This document shows positions 6,876 through 9,958 of a stretch of DNA of 9,958 bases, piece after piece. Position 1 is the first letter of the stretch; every line of letters begins with the position of its first letter. The translations under genes and the position numbers were made by a program. The notes below the pieces were generated by a model. That model saw only the letters and a program-made list of their open reading frames with translations, had not been told where the DNA came from and made no database searches. Origin of the DNA: Chloroflexota bacterium (GTDB lineage Bacteria > Chloroflexota > Anaerolineae > J102); NCBI GenBank assembly GCA_003353825.1, contig PIVW01000197.1, forward strand, positions 1 to 9,958, read 5' to 3'.

Positions 6876-7727
6876 TTACTGGATATCGAAGTCCAAAACC
6901 GGGATGTCAGCGCGACTCAAACTTTCGATTGGCTTTGCCTTGGCATGAGCCGGTACCTCGACCTGGATACCGACGCCATTTCTACGGGCCGAGAGTCCGT
7001 CCGCCAGCAATACCTCGAGGGCAGGAGCCATCAAATCGGGCGCCACTCGCAGTTTTATCTGTGTCCGCAAGCCCAATCGGTCTGCCATCTCATGGGCTTC
7101 GCAAGAGAATTCAATCTTGCCTTCTCTTAAAACCAGGACCTGGTCGGCCAAGGTCTCGATCTCTCGCAGATGGTGAGATGTAAATACAATGGTCTTGCCC
7201 CCACCGTTGACCTCGGTTAGCAAATTCAGGAATTGATCACGTGTCTCTGCATCCAGGCTGGAGGTAGGTTCGTCCAACACCAGAATGGCTGGATCGGCAA
7301 GCAAAGCCAAACCCAGCGCCAGGCGTTGCTTCATCCCCCCAGAGAGTGCCCCCACCGGTTTTTTGGCATGTTCCGTTAGCCCCACCTGGTCTAATACCTC
7401 GACAGATCGTGACGAATCCACCTTTTTCAGGCGGGCGAAATATCGGGTCATTTCAGCCGTACTCATATCGTCGTAGAAGGAGAGTTCTTGTGGCACGTAG
7501 CCCAGCATACGCCGTACCTCACGCCCTTTTTTGCGTGCATCCAGGCCATCGACAACGATTTGACCTTCATAACCGAGTAAGCCCAGCAGACATTTGATGA
7601 TGGTGGTCTTACCGGCTCCGTTGGGGCCCCACAATGCTACAGCATGCTGCCTGGGCACTTCGAAGCTGAGATCATCGACGGCAGTGAATCTGCCGAACTT
7701 TTTGGTGAGGTGCGTAAATGTGATCAT
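6876..7727 (-). CDS. nosF: NosF, ATPase subunit of the nos ABC transporter
   Basis: 283 residues. All nucleotide-binding motifs are intact: Walker A GPNGAGKT (34-41), Q-loop Q80 in YVPQELSFY, signature LSGGMKQR (128-135), Walker B ILVLDEP (148-154), D-loop SSLD (156-159) and the H-loop His of TSHHL (183-187). A C-terminal domain of about 80 residues follows (from about 220), as in NosF and related ABC-2 ATPases. It is a cytoplasmic protein that powers NosY. The ATG at 7727 has no recognisable Shine-Dalgarno. The 85-bp gap upstream consists largely of short tandem repeats, so how translation starts here is unclear, though the protein's N-terminus (MITFTHLTKKFGRFTAVDDL) aligns naturally with this family. 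Confidence 0.94.
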   Translation of the reverse strand: MITFTHLTKKFGRFTAVDDLSFEVPRQHAVALWGPNGAGKTTIIKCLLGLLGYEGQIVVDGLDARKKGREVRRMLGYVPQELSFYDDMSTAEMTRYFARLKKVDSSRSVEVLDQVGLTEHAKKPVGALSGGMKQRLALGLALLADPAILVLDEPTSSLDAETRDQFLNLLTEVNGGGKTIVFTSHHLREIETLADQVLVLREGKIEFSCEAHEMADRLGLRTQIKLRVAPDLMAPALEVLLADGLSARRNGVGIQVEVPAHAKAKPIESLSRADIPVLDFDIQ

Positions 7728-7735
7728 AGGGTAGG

Positions 7736-7811
7736 TGGTCGCGTGGTCGCGTGGTCGTTTGGTCGGTGGGAGCTATGGAGTCGAGAGGAGAACACGCAAC
7801 ACGCAACACGC
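7736..7811. repeat. Two blocks of tandem micro-repeats filling the nosD-nosF gap
   Basis: Block one has four 8-bp units of form TGGTCGNN: TGGTCGCG (7736-7743), TGGTCGCG (7744-7751), TGGTCGTT (7752-7759), TGGTCGGT (7760-7767). Block two has three exact copies of the 7-bp AACACGC (7791-7797, 7798-7804, 7805-7811) and ends one base before the nosD stop codon. The units are too short and spacer-free for a CRISPR array. Confidence 0.85.
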
Positions 7812-7812
7812 C

Positions 7813-9198
7813 TTACGTCTTTCGCATCACGTTTCCCGTGCCAAAAGCGAGGATGATAACGGCAATGGCGAGCATGATAACGGCAACAAGTAGATTGGCG
7901 GTGGTGGGTGGCGGGGTCAGACCGGGGATTGTTGGCAGGTCGGGAGGCGACATCAGTGGGCGGTCGTCGGCCATTTTCGGCTTGGGTTGGAAAATGGGAA
8001 AAGCTTTGGCAGCCATGTCCAGGGCATCGCTGGACGGGCTGAGCTGGAACAGGCGTAGGTCCGGATAAGCTTCCATCATGTCTTCATAGAAACTTCGCGC
8101 CCGATAGGGCTGATCGCCTATGCCATCACCATCCGCATCAAAGCCAACGTAGTCGCTCCAGAAATTACCCTGCCCGCCGCGCGACCAGTCGTTGCCTGTC
8201 AATTCGCCGCCTGTGGTGAGGGAAATCTGTTCGCCGTTCTCCTGAAAGATGTTGTTGGTGTAGGTATTGCGTTTGGTCAGCGGTTGCATGTTTAGGCCGA
8301 CCTCGTTATAGGCCAGGAGATTGTTGTCGAACAGCACGGTGGCGTCGGTCTCGCGCGGCGAATTGTCTACATAAAGGCCGATACGGTTGCCTACCAGGCG
8401 ATTACCTGCTGCTACGATGTCATCCACATCTTTGAGACCTACACCATAACCGCTGGGACCATGATTGTCGGTTATGAGATTTTCGCGTAACGTCAGCCCT
8501 CGGCCATACATCAAAAACGCGCCTACCGAGTTGTTGCGCAGGACATTACGCTCGACGATCTGATTGCCCGAAAACATGAAGTGCAGGCCATAACGGCCAT
8601 TTTCCACGATATTATCTCGTAGGATGCCGTCGGGTGAGAACCATATGATCACATCCCGGGCGTTGCTGATATGGTTGCCTTCCAGCAGACCACCAGGACT
8701 GTACCAAAGGCGAATGCCGTCGCCGCGGCGCGGCACAGCAAGTTCCTTCGAGCGGATTTCGTTATTGCGGATGACGCTGTTGGGTGCATCCTTGAGATAG
8801 ATGCCGAACAGCACATCTTCGAAGCGATTGTTCTCGATGGTGATGTTGGCAGCCAGTCCCGTGATGCCCGCATCTTCCGTATCCAGCGAATCGCCGCTGT
8901 TGCGTATGACGAAGCCACGCAGGGTTACATCGGGCGCTTCGACGGTGATGACATCACCCTCGCCCGTGCCTTCGATCACCGCCCAGCCTTCGCCTTCCAG
9001 AGTGACTGGCCGGTCGATGATCAATGGTCCAGAATAGGTGCCGGCGGGAACGATAATCGTGTCGCCGGGTTTGGCGGCTGCCAGCGCTTCGTTGAGATCA
9101 AAGGTCGTTGATTGCGCATCGACCGAAATGGCGGTAAAAATCAGTACAGCGGCGAAAAGCAGGGAGAGGAGAAGGCGTATGGGTAACGATCGACTCAT
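7813..9198 (-). CDS. nosD: NosD, periplasmic-side beta-helix maturation protein, C-terminally anchored
   Basis: 461 residues from the ATG at 9198. This start is chosen because it begins with a signal peptide (MSRSLPIRLLLSLLFAAVLI, predicted cleavage after A28 in VDA/Q). It also overlaps the stop of the preceding small gene as TGATG. The same frame stays open to 9516, but that extension has no protein character. Residues about 35-335 are repeated right-handed beta-helix turns rich in Asn-Asn and Gly (ITIENNRFEDV, SVIRNNEI, LRDNIVENGRYGLHFMFS). NosD hallmarks follow: GNDWSRGGQGNFWSDYVG (335-352), DADGDGIGD (354-362) and AFPIFQPKPKMADDRPLM (399-416). A transmembrane helix (about 434-452) ends the protein, tethering it to the membrane. 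NosD acts with NosFY in building the CuZ centre of N2O reductase. Confidence 0.95.
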   Translation of the reverse strand: MSRSLPIRLLLSLLFAAVLIFTAISVDAQSTTFDLNEALAAAKPGDTIIVPAGTYSGPLIIDRPVTLEGEGWAVIEGTGEGDVITVEAPDVTLRGFVIRNSGDSLDTEDAGITGLAANITIENNRFEDVLFGIYLKDAPNSVIRNNEIRSKELAVPRRGDGIRLWYSPGGLLEGNHISNARDVIIWFSPDGILRDNIVENGRYGLHFMFSGNQIVERNVLRNNSVGAFLMYGRGLTLRENLITDNHGPSGYGVGLKDVDDIVAAGNRLVGNRIGLYVDNSPRETDATVLFDNNLLAYNEVGLNMQPLTKRNTYTNNIFQENGEQISLTTGGELTGNDWSRGGQGNFWSDYVGFDADGDGIGDQPYRARSFYEDMMEAYPDLRLFQLSPSSDALDMAAKAFPIFQPKPKMADDRPLMSPPDLPTIPGLTPPPTTANLLVAVIMLAIAVIILAFGTGNVMRKT

Positions 9199-9386
9199 CA
9201 GGTAGCTTGTGCTTGCACTGGTTGCGTTTGCTGCAAAGGTTTGTATGCACGACGGGCCATAAACAAACCGGCCAGCGTCAATAGCGAGGCCAAAATCGCC
9301 AGCCATAACCCGACATCGGGTACGGCCCACGTGCTGAATTGGGCGATAATGCCCTCTCCCAAGGCTGGCACGGTTGTTGCCGACAT
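9198..9386 (-). CDS. Small single-TM protein upstream of nosD (possibly 5'-truncated)
   Basis: 62 codons ending in a TGA that shares its A with the nosD ATG (TGATG), so the two are translationally coupled and the small frame is very likely translated. A short N-terminal part containing FSTWAVPDVG is followed by one hydrophobic helix (about 24-44, VGLWLAILASLLTLAGLFMA). Basic residues RRAYK and a Gln/Thr/Ala-rich tail follow, suggesting that the C-terminus is cytoplasmic. I recognise no family. No Shine-Dalgarno precedes the ATG at 9386, and upstream codons remain open to a TGA at 9411-9413. Because a probable join lies at this position, the true N-terminus may be missing. The position next to nosD is where nosZ or nosZ-linked membrane genes often stand. 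Confidence 0.6.
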   Translation of the reverse strand: MSATTVPALGEGIIAQFSTWAVPDVGLWLAILASLLTLAGLFMARRAYKPLQQTQPVQAQAT

Positions 9387-9958
9387 TGCCTGAAGCGGAT
9401 AACAAGAAGATCATCGTCGTAGGTGCCGGCCTGGTCGGCGTTTGCACCGCGCTTGCGCTACAGGAAAAAGGCTTCGACGTCAGCGTTATCGATCGCGACG
9501 GTCCGGCGGACGGCACCAGCTACGGCAATGCCGGCGTCATCTCGCCCTGGTCCTGCGTGCCGCAATCCGTACCCGGCCTCTGGAAGAAAGTTCCGAAGTG
9601 GTTGATGGATCCGGAAGGACCGCTGTCCCTGCGCTGGACCTATGCGCCGCGGATGGTCCCCTGGCTGTTGAAATTCATCAAAGCGGGTTCACTGCAACGC
9701 CTGCCCGCTATCGCTGATGCCATGCTCGCCGTCAACGCACCAAGCATCGAGCTGTACCGTCAGTATCTTGATAAAAATAAGAATCGCATGCTTCGGTCCC
9801 GAAAGAAAATTTTCAAAGAATACCAGGCCGCTGAAAACACGTATATGACCGTTTCCACCGCTTACACCCTGATTGCCATGATGCGGGATGCAGACAACCT
9901 GTTTAATTCCATCCATGAACTCCAAATCCCGGATTTGCTGACCTTTGACAACAAGGCA
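9386..9958 (+). CDS. FAD-dependent D-amino-acid dehydrogenase-like N-terminus, chimeric ORF, 3' partial
   Basis: The frame is open for 191 codons from a TTG at 9386 to the window edge. Codons 1 to about 127 are clearly a DadA-type flavoprotein. IIVVGAGLVG (9-18) is the GxGxxG dinucleotide-binding turn, D36 ends the second strand and would bind the FAD ribose, and TSYGNAGVISPWS is the family's conserved post-Rossmann motif. Then come VPGLWKKVPKWLMDPEGPL and IADAMLAVNAPSIELYRQYL. Such enzymes oxidise D-amino acids or related amines and feed electrons to quinone. From about 9768 the residues (NKNRMLRSRKKIFKEYQAAE onward) no longer resemble the family and the DNA becomes more A/T-rich. The TTG lacks a ribosome binding site and coincides with the - strand operon's first codon, so the start is uncertain and the ORF is probably a composite. 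Confidence 0.6.
   Translation, partial: MPEADNKKIIVVGAGLVGVCTALALQEKGFDVSVIDRDGPADGTSYGNAGVISPWSCVPQSVPGLWKKVPKWLMDPEGPLSLRWTYAPRMVPWLLKFIKAGSLQRLPAIADAMLAVNAPSIELYRQYLDKNKNRMLRSRKKIFKEYQAAENTYMTVSTAYTLIAMMRDADNLFNSIHELQIPDLLTFDNKA

Noticed and set aside
7736..7811. CRISPR-like periodic repeats
   Set aside because: The units are 7-8 bp and directly adjacent, with no spacers.
9199..9516. N-terminal extension of the nosD frame by about 106 codons up to an ATG at 9516
   Set aside because: The extension has no protein character, crosses the suspected join and precedes a clear signal peptide. The ATG at 9198, coupled to the previous gene, is the real start.

Overview
The window reads as a bacterial metagenome-type fragment, most plausibly from a Chloroflexota-like (Caldilineae/Anaerolineae-type) organism. 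This is inferred from the gene set, from nitrous-oxide-reductase accessory genes whose extracytoplasmic products all carry membrane anchors, and from the style of intergenic tandem micro-repeats. No rRNA or tRNA gene is visible, so the taxonomy is tentative.

Left part (1-3398, + strand): a carbohydrate-degradation segment. A possible 3' stub of an upstream gene (1-69) is followed by a large DUF6259-type glycoside-hydrolase-like gene (160-1988). That gene is broken by a one-base frameshift near 1450 and may also have lost an internal stretch near 1647. Next is an intact 411-codon cellulase-like (GH5-like, TIM barrel) gene (2163-3398) with a good ribosome binding site.

Middle (3399-3841): about 440 bp of mostly non-coding DNA with one unconvincing ORF. 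It ends in a perfect 12-bp-stem GC-rich hairpin (3781-3807) that terminates the operon arriving from the right.

Right part (9386 down to 3842, - strand): a nos accessory operon in the order small one-TM protein, nosD, nosF, nosY, nosL-like multidomain copper lipoprotein, c-type cytochrome lipoprotein, terminator. NosF (ATPase) and NosY (permease) form an ABC transporter that works with periplasmic-side NosD to mature the CuZ sulfide-containing copper centre of N2O reductase. NosL is the Cu(I) chaperone, and the cytochrome could pass electrons to the reductase. nosZ itself is not in the window. The NosL protein is unusual: after the NosL domain it carries a His-containing beta-domain, an Asp/His/Met-rich linker and two YtkA/FixH-like domains.

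Far right (about 9386-9958): sequence that does not fit the operon. A + strand FAD-dependent D-amino-acid-dehydrogenase N-terminus starts at the very base where the - strand operon begins, with no room for either gene's promoter or ribosome binding site. At about 9768 that ORF changes, still in frame, into unrelated, more A/T-rich sequence. I read both positions as probable joins (assembly or amplification chimera, or rearrangement), which would also explain the missing nosZ.
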